Shown here piece by piece: positions 1 through 11,369 of a stretch of DNA of 64,000 nt. Source of the stretch: Ischnura elegans (lineage: Eukaryota; Arthropoda; Insecta; Odonata; Coenagrionidae). Each line of letters opens with the position of its first letter. Position 1 is the stretch's first letter. The stretch lies in assembly GCF_921293095.1 (NCBI RefSeq), contig NC_060254.1, forward strand, positions 10,230,001 to 10,294,000, given 5' to 3'. Both the position numbers and the translations under genes were made by a program. Below the pieces are notes generated by a model. It did not search any database. It saw only the letters and a program-made list of their open reading frames with translations, and was not told where the DNA came from.

Positions 1-801
1 AAGTAGCTTGATTCAAATCTAGGGAATGAAAAACGTGGCTTTTCACTTATATGGGAGAATAGAAGATATAGTTTCAAATACTTTTTGTCAAAATTATTGC
101 ATTTTAGCTATTACTTTGTGAAAATAATCGCTTGAGTTAAATTTATACAAGTATATGACGCTTAAGTGTGTAATTGAAATGGGTTCACAAAAAAAAAATT
201 TGTAAACTGTAGGTATGTATTTATATATTTTTTATATTGTTTTGTTATTTGAGCATTGTTTTTCCATTCATATTGTGTAATACATGTAACATCCTTGACA
301 AAGCCATGCATAATGCAAATGCTTACGGTGACTTAATAAATCAATCAACCAATCAATGCCAGAGAGGTTGAAAACATGAAGGCCTTTCCTCGCTAGTTTA
401 GGTAATGAACACTATCGTTACAATTAGATGGCGTCGGAATTATTTTCTCAGCTGCCATTCGTGGTAATGCTAGTTTAAATTTGAAAAATACATTTAAAAA
501 ATATTCTCATTTATTCAATAACATATTAGGAAATGAAAAATGATAATACTAAGATTAAAGTAAATAAATTGATAAGAAAACATACAATGAGAAAAACAAC
601 GCACAAAAATCTCTATTTCAATTCATTGCTTCCCAAAAAAAAGTCATATACTTGTATAAATTTAACTCAAGCGATTATTTCCTCAAAGGAATAGCTAAAA
701 TGCAATAATTTTGACAGAAAGTATGTGAAACTATATCTTCTATTCTCCCATATAAGTGAAAAGCCATTTTTTTCATTCTCTAGATTTGAATCAAGCTACT
801 T
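1..801. mobile_element. Foldback element with ~160-bp inverted arms (left end may be cut by window)
   Basis: The first ~158 bases are the near-perfect reverse complement of about 644-801: the left arm begins AAGTAGCTTGATTCAAATCT and the right arm ends with its complement. By eye the arms are over 90% identical, with a few substitutions and one-base differences. The spacer (~160-643) is AT-rich and has no reading frame of note. Long inverted arms around a non-coding core fit a non-autonomous foldback DNA transposon. The left terminus and any target duplication cannot be checked because the window starts here. The right tip is interrupted by the 261-bp element at 807-1067, so that element arrived later. 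I cannot assign a superfamily. Confidence 0.75.
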
Positions 802-806
802 GCCAG
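799..806. repeat. Left 8-bp target-site duplication of MITE copy 1
   Basis: CTTGCCAG here and CTTTCCAG at 1068-1075 flank the 261-bp element and match at 7 of 8 bases. An 8-bp duplication is the hallmark of hAT-superfamily insertion. It overlaps the last bases of the foldback arm. Confidence 0.65.
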
Positions 807-1067
807 CATTGGCGCCGACTCCATTGGGCCTGAGGGGGCCCGAGCTCCCTCAAAAATTCGTAATGGGTGTGAGGAAAAAATGCGTCAGGCTCGTCGATTT
901 TCCCCGGAGTGTCCAGATATCGAGATTCAAGTTATCAGGGCTCTAATGTTGATCATATGACTCTTATAAAATGCTTAAAAAACTAAAAACTCACTACTTA
1001 TAACATTTCCCGGGGCAAGATCCCCGGTTTGGGTCCCCTCAATATTTTTTGTAAGTCGGCATCCCTG
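807..1067 (+). mobile_element. 261-bp hAT-like miniature element, copy 1
   Basis: This block is about 90% identical by eye to 7676-7936 and exactly the same length (261 bp). Its ends form an imperfect 14-bp terminal inverted repeat (CATTGGCGCCGACT against CAGGGATGCCGACT, 10 of 14). It is bounded by a near-perfect 8-bp direct repeat. Inside are two GC-rich hairpin-prone stretches, GGGGGCCC near the left end and CCCGGGGC...GATCCCCGG near the right. There is no coding capacity, so it would depend on a transposase encoded elsewhere. The 8-bp duplication and CAG-type terminus point to hAT; this assignment rests on two copies only. Confidence 0.75.
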
Positions 1068-1075
1068 CTTTCCAG

Positions 1076-2855
1076 CAAAACATAGAGATTGAAAGTGCCA
1101 TTCTTTCCTCGTACTATGTATTAAGGATAGCAACGATGTAAGGGCTGACATTGCACATCCCCACCCAAAGTCATGTCGCACGGGTACAACTAAAGTGACC
1201 GGGCGAAAAATATCGCGTAGCTTTAAGATGATCTCACCACCCTCGAGCAACAAATTAAATTTATAAATTCCATGCATCCTGGGTGATTGATGGAGCACAT
1301 CGAAATTTCCACTTTTCCACGCGTATCCAAAAAACGCACTCTAGCACAAACACGTGAATAATCCCCGAAAATATTCACGAGTCCGAGTTTACGAGCACTT
1401 CCGACCCCGTGAAAAGAGTGAGGAGAAGGTCATCTGGAGTCTTGACCGGTGGAGAGGAACAGGTCTTCGGAAGGGGACACGCAGCAAAACGGGAGAGCGG
1501 TGTAGAGGGGTGGGGAGAGGGAAAGAAAGAATGCTCCGAGCTGACAGTTTCCGAGTAAGATGAGGTGCAGCATATTTTCACGGGAAGGATGGTGGGAAGG
1601 GGAGGAGAACTTGGGAGGGGGAACAAGGCGAAAGGGGTCGGGGTGGGAGAAGCGGAGAATGAGAAACGAGCGACACACGCACTCCCCCCCCTCTTTCGTC
1701 CTATTGCCAAGTGAGAGAAAAAAAAGAAGGGGTTGAGCTGCGTACAACAAGCCTTGGCCCGAGGGCTGGGTGCAATAATTTAGTCCTCAAAGGAGAAAAT
1801 GGAACACGCGATACGTGGGAAGAGAGGGCCCCAGTGGTCTTTAATGGCTTAATCCTTAGAAGGACTACAACCAAATTACGCGAACTGATAGGAACGGTCA
1901 ATATAAACGATCCCTTCAAAGTTATTCGGCCGGTTCCTTGAAATGATTGCCTAAACTCGAGACGGTATCGCTAAAAAAATCATGAAAAATCTCAAACCAT
2001 AAATACACTAACTTTTTGCTAATAGGTACGTCCAAAATGGTTTAATGATAATGCGTATTTTCCAATAGAATAGAAATCACAGCATACCTGAATAGTTTAA
2101 ATGGAAACTAACGCTAAGTAGCTGACCAGCACTTTAAAAGAATGCACATAACCGGCAAAGCCAAATTTAAAAAAATATAAACGAATGAAAAATTGACAAG
2201 AGGAATCACTTTATCAAAAATAAGAATGAACGATATTTTTATAGTCTTCAGGGGCCTCCAAATGCCAGACAGTCAAAGGAATCTAATGTAAATTCAAATA
2301 TCTTCACCGACCCGAATTTCCCAAAACAGTATAGAATTAAACAAATGTGGAACATTGACTACATACACAACGAGTTTGGATAAAGTGTGTTCACTTCAGA
2401 AAACAACACGCTCATCTGACTGGAGATCAGATGAAAGAGTGAATTGAAATGGAAGTCAGTGTGTGAATTAAAAAAGATAAAATAATACATTCATTTGGCC
2501 TAGAAAACCAGAGTAACTACCCAAGAAAACTGAAGTGATTATACAAGACAAAGAAAGGGATGGAAAGAATGGAACAAACGAAGGAAGTAGGCACACTAGG
2601 AATAATTCATGCATGGGAGAATGTGAGGAACAGTTTAGAAAAGTTTAGAAAGAAATTTGCCATAAAAAGGAGACGACCAAAATAAAGGTCCTCACGTATA
2701 TACTGATACAAGCATAGTTCAATCCATTTGTGATTTGCAACATTGCACAGAAAAATTTAACAAACAAATAGAATTAATACGACGCGTTGCGAAGGATCGT
2801 GGCAGCAAATCAATGGTTCGCGAGTGCACTTCGTGAAATGGTGACACGATAGATT
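1076..2855. other. Non-coding stretch with a purine-rich GC patch (about 1345-1760)
   Basis: From about 1345 to 1760 the plus strand is strongly purine-rich (runs such as GGGGAGGAGAACTTGGGAGG) and richer in GC than its surroundings. ORFs of 70-110 codons occur there on both strands because stops are scarce; none resembles a protein I know. The rest, 1761-2855, is ordinary AT-rich sequence in which I see nothing. Confidence 0.5.
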
Positions 2856-3043
2856 TAAAAAATAAACGTCTTTATATTTAACACAGTATTTATCGAAAAA
2901 CTCGACCTTTTCGGGTCATTATCAAGAGATAACAGGACAATTATCAAGAGATAACAGGACAATTATCTCTTGATAATGACCTGAAAAGGTTGAAACCGGT
3001 AGTTTCACCATAAATACTGTGCGGAATATAACGTTTATTTTTT
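2856..3043. repeat. Short foldback with a hammerhead-like motif and 22-bp tandem repeat
   Basis: The left part (2856-2940) and right part (2963-3043) are imperfect reverse complements: AAAAAATAAACG...CAGTATTTAT on the left matches the reverse of ATAAATACTG...CGTTTATTTTTT on the right. At the centre a 22-bp unit, TTATCAAGAGATAACAGGAC plus AA, occurs twice exactly (2919-2940 and 2941-2962). The right arm reads TTGATAATGACC, then TGAAAAGG, then TTGAAACCGGT (2970-3000). This resembles the order of blocks in the elements at 14215 and 50563, in a more degraded form. Confidence 0.6.
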
Positions 3044-3989
3044 GGATCGTTAAATATTTCGTGCAAGGATATCAATAAAGTAGAAGGGCGGTATTGCGTC
3101 ATAGAGTTCAAGATTTGGGCAGAAGGAAGTAGCATAGGGATGGAGAAGTGGGCGAAGAAAAAAAAATGGACGGGAAAGTATTAAAGGAAAGGAGTGAGAA
3201 GACGGATATATTGGCGAAAATCGAAATATGTTGGACGTTCAACAGCTCAAGATTAGTAGAAAGAAAATAACAGGTAGAGGACTTGTTTCCTTACGCGTTC
3301 TTGTCGTTGTCCATACGACCAGGCTACCCAGCAACAAAATCTAAAATTGTAATCAACATCGAAACAGCATGCCTACGAGGAATTTCCTGTACATTGCTAC
3401 AAAAAACACAACAACCCTGTCAACGTTAACTAATTCCTCATCGGAAAGTAAGGGGTAGCAGATGCCGCGTGTGACAATCTTTACTTCAGCAAAGAAATAA
3501 AAAAAACAAGCACAAAACACACTTTGAAGGCGAAAAGTTCTCTCATTGTTCCTCGTAACCCTGGCAACTTAACCAACCAAAATTAACTGCATCTCCCCCC
3601 AAAACGCACGTGGCCATACATTTCAGTCGGTTCAAGTCGGCTGAGGCTTGCTTGGAACGGGTCGCATATCCTCTGGCAAACACGAAAACAGCACCTATGT
3701 TCGATGACTCAAGCTGACACGGAAGACACGGACAAACAAGCCAAAACTCCGAGACGCGAGAAATTCGAACGTGCGAACGGATGAGTGTGCGTGCTCACGT
3801 AGGGATATCTGCTGGTTCTTAGAGCGAAGGATTAAAGAGTAAGTATAAAAAACATAATAGTTCGGTTTAGCTTTGATGCGCAAAATACTATTAGAAAAAC
3901 TACACAGCGGACTTACACGAACACGATACAACCTGAGGTCTTGCATGCTTCATAAATATAGAGAACGTCTAAACACAAAGAAAAAAGTA
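3044..3989. other. AT-rich stretch with no recognised feature
   Basis: I see no repeat pair, inverted repeat or convincing reading frame here. The retroelement relic that starts near 3990 might once have extended leftwards into this stretch, but I could not follow any reverse-transcriptase residues upstream of 3990. Confidence 0.4.
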
Positions 3990-4361
3990 AAAAGTTTTCG
4001 AAATTAGAATTTAAGACGAATCTATAATCCAATAAACGAAGACGGAAGTAGAAGAATTAAAACCTAAATCGAGTTAAGGGAGATATGTAAGGACCCAGAT
4101 ATAATTTCACAAGCCAAAAGCAGGAGTCTTCAGTAAGCAGTTCACGCGAAGAAAAGAGGAGAAAATGATACAATTAGAGTGATGTCAGAAGGCCTACCAT
4201 GAGGACAACGTCCTATGCGACGACGACTACGCCGAAAAGATCACATTAAGAAGGAGCTGAGAAGAATGGTAGCAACAGATCACTGGACGGAAGGTCGAAA
4301 GATAAGGCGAGGAGTTGTAGGTGATACCAAAAACCCATTGAGGTTTGAATGGTCTACATGA
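3990..4361 (+). pseudogene. Decayed non-LTR retrotransposon: C-terminal tail of the endonuclease/reverse transcriptase
   Basis: Read in one frame (codons in register with GAG at 4071-4073 and GGA at 4203-4205), the sequence follows the tail found after the reverse-transcriptase domain of many insect non-LTR polyproteins. In order: NLRRIYNPINEDGSRRI, then IELREICKDPDIISQAKS, an arginine-rich block, DHIKKELRRM, and a final VVGDTKNPLRFEW (4315-4353). Family members have closely similar blocks (LRRIYGP, EL...PDI...K, D.IK.DL, VVGEAKN.LGFEW). At least four in-frame stops interrupt it: TAG 4005, TAA 4065, a TAA about where family members have Trp in an LRWAGH-type block, and TGA 4200. It is therefore dead. 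Only the last ~120 codons survive; the catalytic YADD region is absent. Recognition rests on motif memory, not a database search. Confidence 0.55.
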
Positions 4362-6099
4362 CACTAGTTATTCACTCACGTAGTGTTTGAGATTTTCATC
4401 TAGCCTCCAACCTGAAGACTTAGAGATCTTCGTTCAAGTTGATATCGCATGAAACTATATATTATTTAGAAGCACACCCGTAAATATTTTGGGTCATCAA
4501 GAGAATGGAATGTTTAAGTTAAAATATCTACTGAAAATGGTTGAATTTTAAGAAAATTCTAGCCATTTCGCTCGTCTTAAACCCAAGATCGGATGAGGAA
4601 GCTAAATTTGTACTGACAAATAATTCAACATTTTGCACATGCTACTCTATTCATCACATTTTGATAACTACAGTCACAATAGCACATAATTTTGGTAAGT
4701 TACAAAGCTGAAAAGAAACCTTTCTGCACCTGATAAGAATTCATTGCACGTAGCCAAGAATTGTAATGTTTTTTTTTGGCTCGGGTAACCATTTTTCTTT
4801 AATGCCCTAACACAGAAGCTGGATTCTTAGCACTAATTTATTACAGTCATTAAACTTAACTAGCGCGATAGATGACATCCAAGCTCAACTATACGAATAG
4901 CAAAATATTAATCATTAGCTAAATTGTATACAGGGAAAACATACATAAGTACGAAAAATATGTTGAATCAACATAAAGAACACATCGGTAAGTTGTATAC
5001 GTATAGGCTAATTAGTAGAAGTTCTCAACCGGTTAAGATAGATTTACATGAGTGTTTTTCAAATAACTCCGGTCTGTTTCCCACTCAAATTAGGACTTCA
5101 ATCTTCAATTCACATTAGAGCTAACTCCCTTTCATTCTTCTATACATCCTATCTTCTTCCTCCCCTCCCTCGTCCACTTAACATAATTCCCTATAACACT
5201 GTTTTCAACATCCCCTCCCCGCTCAGTCCTGATTTCATTCTAATCCTCTTCTCTTTTCTCCATATTTCATCAAGAACGTTCCTTTTTTCACTCCCACCTT
5301 TTTATGTGGGCGTTTTCCTGCATTGAGGTTTTTCTAATAAGAACGAAAGTTAATATCCTTAAGTTTATACCCACGTTTGTTCACATATTTAACACTTGAT
5401 AATAGCATCTTTGTTCCATTTTCATTTTTTGTTGTTTTTATGAACTATTCTTCCACGTCTCTTTTTTTCTAATTTGACTTCATATGATATCGCAACTAAC
5501 TTGACTATACATTCCTCTGAAAATATTTAATGTATGACGGAAGATAAATGATGGAAGATGAGACTTTTGAGTCCCTATCTCATCCTATAAAGACGAATTA
5601 TTATCATTCCTCACCACCACTTCGTCGTTTCTTTTATCTCGGACCACTTCACTTTTTCCATTCTCGTCTATGCCCACATTCTAAAGCCTCCATTCTTTTT
5701 TACCCTTCATTCCGCAACGTCCACGTTTCTGCACCAAAAAAACGCTAACCTAAAGATCAGAATTAACCTAAAGACAAAACGCTAACCTAAATATCAGAAT
5801 TTTTCAACTCTTAAATAACGATTCTCTCATCAGCTCTACGCTATTCATAAACATCTCCTTGTCTGGTGCAATACTCTTCCCGATGTATTCATTGCTGTAC
5901 CTATTTTTCTCCGTCAAACACTCAAAATCATAAAAATACGACCACACTCCCAAATTGCGTAGGACTGGTGTTGAATATATATTCACCGGAAACGAGATAA
6001 AAAAGGTGCTCCCGTTGGCGACTTACCGAAGTCACGGCATAAATTCTATTCTTTCTGTATCCGCCCACCACACTCTCTTTTTTCTTTCAAAGGCACACA
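4362..6099. other. AT-rich non-coding stretch; pyrimidine-rich from about 5140 to 5330
   Basis: I see no gene here. About 5140-5330 the plus strand is C/T-rich with few purines, which explains the 92-codon frame at 5048-5326. I do not consider that frame coding. No repeat partner elsewhere in the window was noticed. Confidence 0.4.
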
Positions 6100-7110
6100 A
6101 AGAAAGGGTTAATCGTGAACCTGGAAAAATGAGGAGGTGAAAAATTGGCGCCCCCAGGTGTGGCCCCAAGTTGAAGAGAGCATTCCACGAGCCTTCTGGA
6201 GACCCCTAGCTGCCCACCACTTCTGACGGCCACACGGGAGTGAGGCACGGTCGCGGCTCCCCACTGTGCCATCTCCCCGGGCCGAGTGCGACGACTTTGG
6301 GTCGCCGGGGAAGGCGCGGGACATAATGGGCGATAAAGTATACGAGAAGGTTGAATATGAATGCTCCCGAGGCGGATACCCATCTCGGAACAACTTTTTC
6401 TCCACGCGGACAGCCTTGTGTTTTACACCGCTGGTAAGGTTACGGGAGGAAAAATTAAAATGGATAACATTTTTTTTGTTTATGTGCCCGAACGCATACG
6501 GGAACACGTCCCGCTTCATAGAACATTTCGGGTGTCTTTTTAATTTATTCCTGCCAAGCGATGCAAACGAGTGGAGCCGTGGAAACTATGGGGGTGGAAG
6601 TGAAACACCTAAACTTCCGATATATCTCCACATAAAGGAAGAAAGAGCAACGTTATCCGAGGTCATAAATTACAGGGAAGGATTTTTTTCCCGCGCGCGG
6701 AACGTTAAACATAACGGGTGGAGTACAGCAGCGAGTAACCGCTTCCACGGAGGATCCGAAATAGATATACAAAGCGATACGAGCTGAATGCCTCTTAGGC
6801 GTAATGGATACACGCGCGTGACTTCCGGGTTCACGATAGAAGTGACTGCTGCCGTAACAAATTCCGCGGGTCGCCGCCGTCATGCGACTTCTGCTACAGT
6901 GGTCCTTACATCAGGCTAATGCGGGCTCCGAAGGTGCGACCTTCCGTCAACCCCTTCGCCTACACAGGAAGGAGAATCACGTGTATATAACTTCCTTTGT
7001 CCGTGGATAACTCTCTGCCGCGAACCCGCAGTGAAGGGAGGGAGACAAATGCTATCGGAGAGCAGAGAGACAGCGAATCGCGACCGCAAAGCCAAGAGGG
7101 ATACGTGGAT
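6100..7110. other. GC-richer patch, possible regulatory DNA
   Basis: About 6115-6330 and more weakly 6540-7110 are GC- and CpG-richer than their surroundings. A 173-codon frame (6266-6787, plus) and a 136-codon frame on the other strand overlap here. Neither resembles a known family. A TATA-like GTATATAA lies near 6980. Whether this is a promoter, an enhancer or chance cannot be told from the sequence. Confidence 0.35.
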
Positions 7111-7667
7111 GCGATGCCATGTACTTCTTAAGAAATGCTACTTTTTGAGAAAACAAATACCACATTTGTTGCTCACAAAAGTCATAATGCAATATTTAAA
7201 CCTAAGGGCCGTATTCTTAATGGACCCTACATATCAGTCCCTACATAACATAAGGCCCCTACATGTCGACGCTACTTAAGTGGTGGGGAGTGATTCCGTC
7301 GTCAAGTTCTCTGGGATGACGTAGATCAAGACCATATATGTATAATGTTCTGACAACCTCATCCGGCGGCCATATTGATTTCTGAAGCGGACGATGTTTG
7401 CAAGTACGTGAACACATATTACCCGCCAAGGATAAGGTTTAATTTCTTTTAGCGATAGAATAAATGACTTTATACTGTCAATTGTACACCTAATTACGCA
7501 ATGTATCGTCTCTCAGCATAGAATGTACTTCTGAGGAAAGTATCTAAGGTGCAGGACACTTTAAAATGTTTTGAAAATCTCCGCATTCGTTAATAGAAAA
7601 GGAGGCAATTCATCTCTTATTTGTGGCCTCTTTGCATAAAAAACTGATTAAAAAGTAAGAAGCAATG
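7111..7667. other. Nothing recognised
   Basis: AT-rich sequence without repeats or frames that I can interpret, running up to the target-site duplication of MITE copy 2. Confidence 0.4.
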
Positions 7668-7675
7668 ATGGTCCG
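7668..7675. repeat. Left 8-bp target-site duplication of MITE copy 2
   Basis: ATGGTCCG here and ATGGCCCG at 7937-7944 match at 7 of 8 bases and directly abut the element ends. They independently support the boundaries deduced from copy 1. Confidence 0.7.
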
Positions 7676-7936
7676 CAGTGTCGCCGACTCCAAGGGGCCT
7701 GAGGGGGCCCGAGCTCCCTCAAAAATTCGTTATGGGTGTGAGAAAAAAATGTGTCAGGCTTGTCGATTTTCCCCGGGGTGTCCAGATATCGAGATTCGAG
7801 TTATCAGGGTTATAATGTTGATCATATGACTCATCTAATATGCTCAAAAAACTTATAACTCACTACCTATAAAATTTCCCGGGGCATGATCCCCGGTTTG
7901 GGCCCCCCCAATATTTTTTGTAAGTCGACATCCCTG
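7676..7936 (+). mobile_element. 261-bp hAT-like miniature element, copy 2
   Basis: Same orientation and length as 807-1067, with roughly 25 substitutions and essentially no net length change. The terminal inverted repeat is CAGTGTCGCCGACT against CAGGGATGTCGACT (10 of 14). It is intact, flanked by ATGGTCCG and ATGGCCCG. Its CAGTG start is typical of hAT ends. The single mismatch in each target duplication and the ~10% divergence suggest old insertions rather than current activity. It has no ORF. Confidence 0.78.
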
Positions 7937-7944
7937 ATGGCCCG

Positions 7945-9386
7945 ACGAATCAGGTGAGGACTTAGGTTAAATTTGAAAAGGTGGAAAACTTTTCTCACGC
8001 TGCTAAGCCTCAAAACAAGAGTTTTGAAAAAATGCTGGAGGCGGTAAATGAATGACTATGTCATGAAATATTTACCGTTTTCCTCCACAACTTTCCTCAC
8101 AGTTACAATAAGAGAACTGATACCACTCACCTGATCTGTGTGATTAGCCTCTTGCTCTTCAATTATTTGGCTTCAAAATTGCAAGTCGCTCATAATTTCT
8201 TATCTGTGAATATCTATGAGGGCAAATACTCTTAAGAATAAAATTTACGACAATTACTCAAGCCTTGAGGCATTACATTCCAGATCCACCTGAGGCATTA
8301 TTTATCGATGCTTCTCATCACGAAAACTATGACGATGACCCAAAACTCGTCATTTCTTGCGCCTCTTTGGAAACTTAAATTTTAAGTTCTTATCACTACA
8401 ACGGTTTATCGCGAATGGATGCACAGCGAGTTATGCAAATATTTCCGGATTTCAGTTTATGGGTTCAGTTGGTAGTAGCCCTTGAGGAAAACACTATCGA
8501 TTTAATCATATTTTTTTACTAAAATATCCTAAAATGATACCACATGATTATCATAGACGCTTTTACACTGGCTTCACCAGGAGTCAACAAAACGGCTCAG
8601 GAAGAATAAATGGGCCCATGGATAGGTATCCCGGTGATTCTTCCTCGGAAAGGGAAGCACAATTACAACATCGAAAATTTTCCATGCACAGCAAAAAAAA
8701 AAAATAAGCCAGCATTATCGTACAATAGTATTAAGTATATGCAATGTGATGGCAGCCCTTTTCATCAGTCATACGCGTAGGGAATGCTGTTCAAGAGATA
8801 CGACCTCTTTTATAGGTAATTACAATACAAAATTATTTCAAGCTGAGTTGAACCCATTAATTTTCCGAAAACAAAAAATTCAAAATGTTAATTTAAGCAG
8901 AATACTAGTCTCCATTGATGCTCATAATGAAAGTTTTCGCCTTAAGGTAGGGATTAATTTTCCATGTTTCTGCAGGATCTGAGATCATACATCCTTTACT
9001 GAGTGTTAATTATTTACCTAATACTTGTTGATATTTATAATTTTATATTAACCTGACCAACTATTAGCACGTAAACTCCACTGCTCCTCGTGATAACGAG
9101 GTGGACTGTTCATTCAATGATTTAAAAAGGGGGAAATGGGCTGCCACAATAAGAAGATCACGATTTATATTTACGGGTGTACTTACCGGTATTCCTGATT
9201 TTACACGCTTTTATAGGATAATTATTGGTAAAGAAAACAGTAGAAATACTTACGTGTGGCCCAAACTTATATTTTCCCAACGACGATATCATAAGATTTT
9301 CTCATTAATAAATAAAATCCGAAGATACAAGCGTGATGGAGTGAATGTTTTCCAAATTAAAATAAAAATACTTCAAATTTTCCACG
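7945..9386. other. Nothing recognised
   Basis: AT-rich and without a clear inverted or direct repeat. Frames of 78-100 codons near 8746 and 9101 have lysine- and isoleucine-rich translations typical of random AT-rich DNA. Confidence 0.4.
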
Positions 9387-9482
9387 ATTATAAAATTTAT
9401 TAAGACCAAGGTTTCAATGTTACTACATCATCTTTAAGTTGATGTAGTAGTAGATGATGTAGATCGTATTAAATTTTATAAC
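9387..9482. repeat. Short foldback, decayed relative of the GAAAC-motif elements
   Basis: The outer parts are inverted (TTATAAAATTTATTAA on the left against TTAAATTTTATAA on the right). The middle can fold as ACTACATCA...TGATGTAGT, or as CTACATCATCT...AGATGATGTAG. On the minus strand it reads GATGATG, a spacer, GAAACCTTGGTC, the same block order as in the foldbacks at 14215, 28895 and 50773, but the leading CT of CTGATGA is lost. Confidence 0.45.
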
Positions 9483-10629
9483 CATGGACTATTGCAAATA
9501 GTAAGAATTTACTTCAATATCATCATAAGTAGTAGGAGAAAATTAAAATTAAAGTTCCCACGTTTTCCAATAATTAAAAGATAGTACCACACGCCTTACA
9601 CCCGTGACGCGATAGTACTGAGAGGAAGGAGATCGGACATAGGCTCTCAAATCTTAGCTTAAAAAATTTAACGTGGTGATAAATTTTATTACCGTTCATC
9701 GAAATGGTCACTGTTGAGATTTGATACTTGATATTTGATACGAGGCTGTTCTCCAGATTCATGACCGTCCTCAGCAATTAAACCTAGCGGATATTTTACT
9801 GGAACTAATTTCGAGTGAGATACTACTGCCCCCCAGACTGTTACGGTACCAACAACTAATATAAATATGAAGATGTCACGGCGGATGTAATTCCATTTTA
9901 CATCAAAAGGAAATTTAATACCGCGATACGTAAAAGTAGGTTATTCCAGAAATTTTAAGATTTGATGCTAAAACAACATGGACCGAAAAACATAAGCGTG
10001 TTTTTTCATTAAATACATTGCGCAATGAAAAGTTTTTCAAACCTAAAATATTATTTTTCCTTACTTGCTCGCATGTGCTAGGATATTCAATGAATGAATC
10101 ACACGCAGACGTTAGAAGGCCGATTAACATTCTCGGGACAGCTCAGTGAAAAGAAAAAAAATTACAAATACAAATTAAAACAGTGAAATGCTTTGTAAAT
10201 CTGAAATCGTTTTAAATGTATGATCAAGATCCAGGACCCCAAGAGGAACACAATTATTTTTTTCGCGAGATAAAATTTAAAGCAATGAAGTCAATTTTTT
10301 AGTCAACTTACGGTGGAATTCATGGAGTGCCAACACATTTAAGTTGAAAGCCTTCTAAATAAGCTCCACATGGAGATGAAACATTCAAAGAAAATACCAA
10401 ATCATGCATCAGCAGCGAGAGATCTCGGGAATGATTCCAAGAAGAAGTCCCTCGTATTTATCCCCGTCCTCCCATTAGGGCAATCCACTCGCACGTTAAT
10501 AAGACATAAAAATCCGAAATTACGGCACTTAAAGGGAGCCAACTCGAAATGATGCGACGCCACCAGAAAATCACACTCGACGCGAATAAAACGGAAACGA
10601 ATAAATAAAGGAAGACTTCTCGCCCGTTC
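9483..10629. other. Nothing recognised
   Basis: AT-rich non-coding sequence. I noticed no repeat partner and no frame that resembles a protein family. Confidence 0.4.
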
Positions 10630-11160
10630 ACGTCACGCATTAGACGCTTCCTATAGGTAGGCACCGACCTATTGCAGCGGCGATGCCGAGAGAGAGAGAG
10701 GAACTCGTAAAAACTGGCGCGCGGAAAAATAATTCATAGCGGTCGTAAAAAGAAAGGCTTAAAACCACCGAATCGGGCAGTGAGGAGGAGGAGGACCGAA
10801 GAGAGAGAGAGAGAGAGAGAGAGAGGTTTCAAAAAAGAGTAGGTACCCCCTGAGGTCCGGCGAGACGTGTGGCCGCCCAGATTAAAACATCATTGCGAAG
10901 ATAAGGGGCGCTAATCGACCAATCACACGGCTCAAAGGGTTGACACCTCCTCCTCCGCCTGCCAACCAACCCGATCGAGAGACAAATCGCCCCTCCATCT
11001 GCCCTGCGTCGTCGTGATCAATTAGGTGCCACCCCTGAGAGGACACGCGGCCGAATCGTGGGAATCCGTGATCGTGCCTCGGCAAGGGCCCGAGAAGAAG
11101 GTGGCGACCTTCTGGGCCGGCAAGGCGTGGGCGGCAGGCATCGCCACAGCCGATTCACGG
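10630..11160. other. GC-rich patch with (AG)n microsatellites
   Basis: This patch contains a short (GA)n tract near 10690 and a longer one at about 10799-10826. It continues into CpG-rich sequence with TAAT-type homeodomain-like cores (CTAATCGACCAAT and ATCAATTAGGTG) and a GATAAG. Such a mixture is common in developmental enhancers but also arises by chance. I have no conservation data. Confidence 0.35.
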
Positions 11161-11280
11161 TTAATTCATTACGACGTCAATAGATGATGACACTGTGCCT
11201 CTTCCCTTCTTCTCCTGGCAGCAATCTCTCGATGGGTTTTCTGTGGTCTTCCAGCTTGTCCGATCCCGGCTCCAAGATTT
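11145..11280 (+). repeat. Diverged direct repeat, copy 1 (partner 12209-12345)
   Basis: Both copies share the same order of blocks: CCGATT.ACGG.TAATTCA, ACGACGTCAAT or TGACGTCAAT, TCTCGATG or TCACGATG, and GTGGTCTTCCAGCTT or TAGTCTTCCAGCTT followed by TCCGAT. They are about 70% alike and 1064 bp apart in the same orientation. This indicates an old local duplication. Confidence 0.55.
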
Positions 11281-11369
11281 GAAGAGTAAATCAAAACTAG
11301 ACGCTTGAACGCGGTGGAGGGGCTCCGTATCAGCAATGATAACAGCCGGAAATTGTTGAATTCACGAAG

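Noticed and set aside
2560-2760. Upstream continuation of the reverse-transcriptase relic (LEKFRKKFAIKRR-like reading)
   Set aside because: Too few matching residues and a 1.2-kb gap before the certain fragment.
6266-6787. 173-codon ORF (plus)
   Set aside because: Lies in a GC-richer patch with a 136-codon frame on the opposite strand; no family recognised.
6975-7040. Core promoter from GTATATAAC
   Set aside because: Only a TATA-like word; no initiator or downstream frame with support.
10799-10826. CRISPR-like regular repeat
   Set aside because: It is a dinucleotide microsatellite; no spacer-repeat structure exists anywhere in the window.
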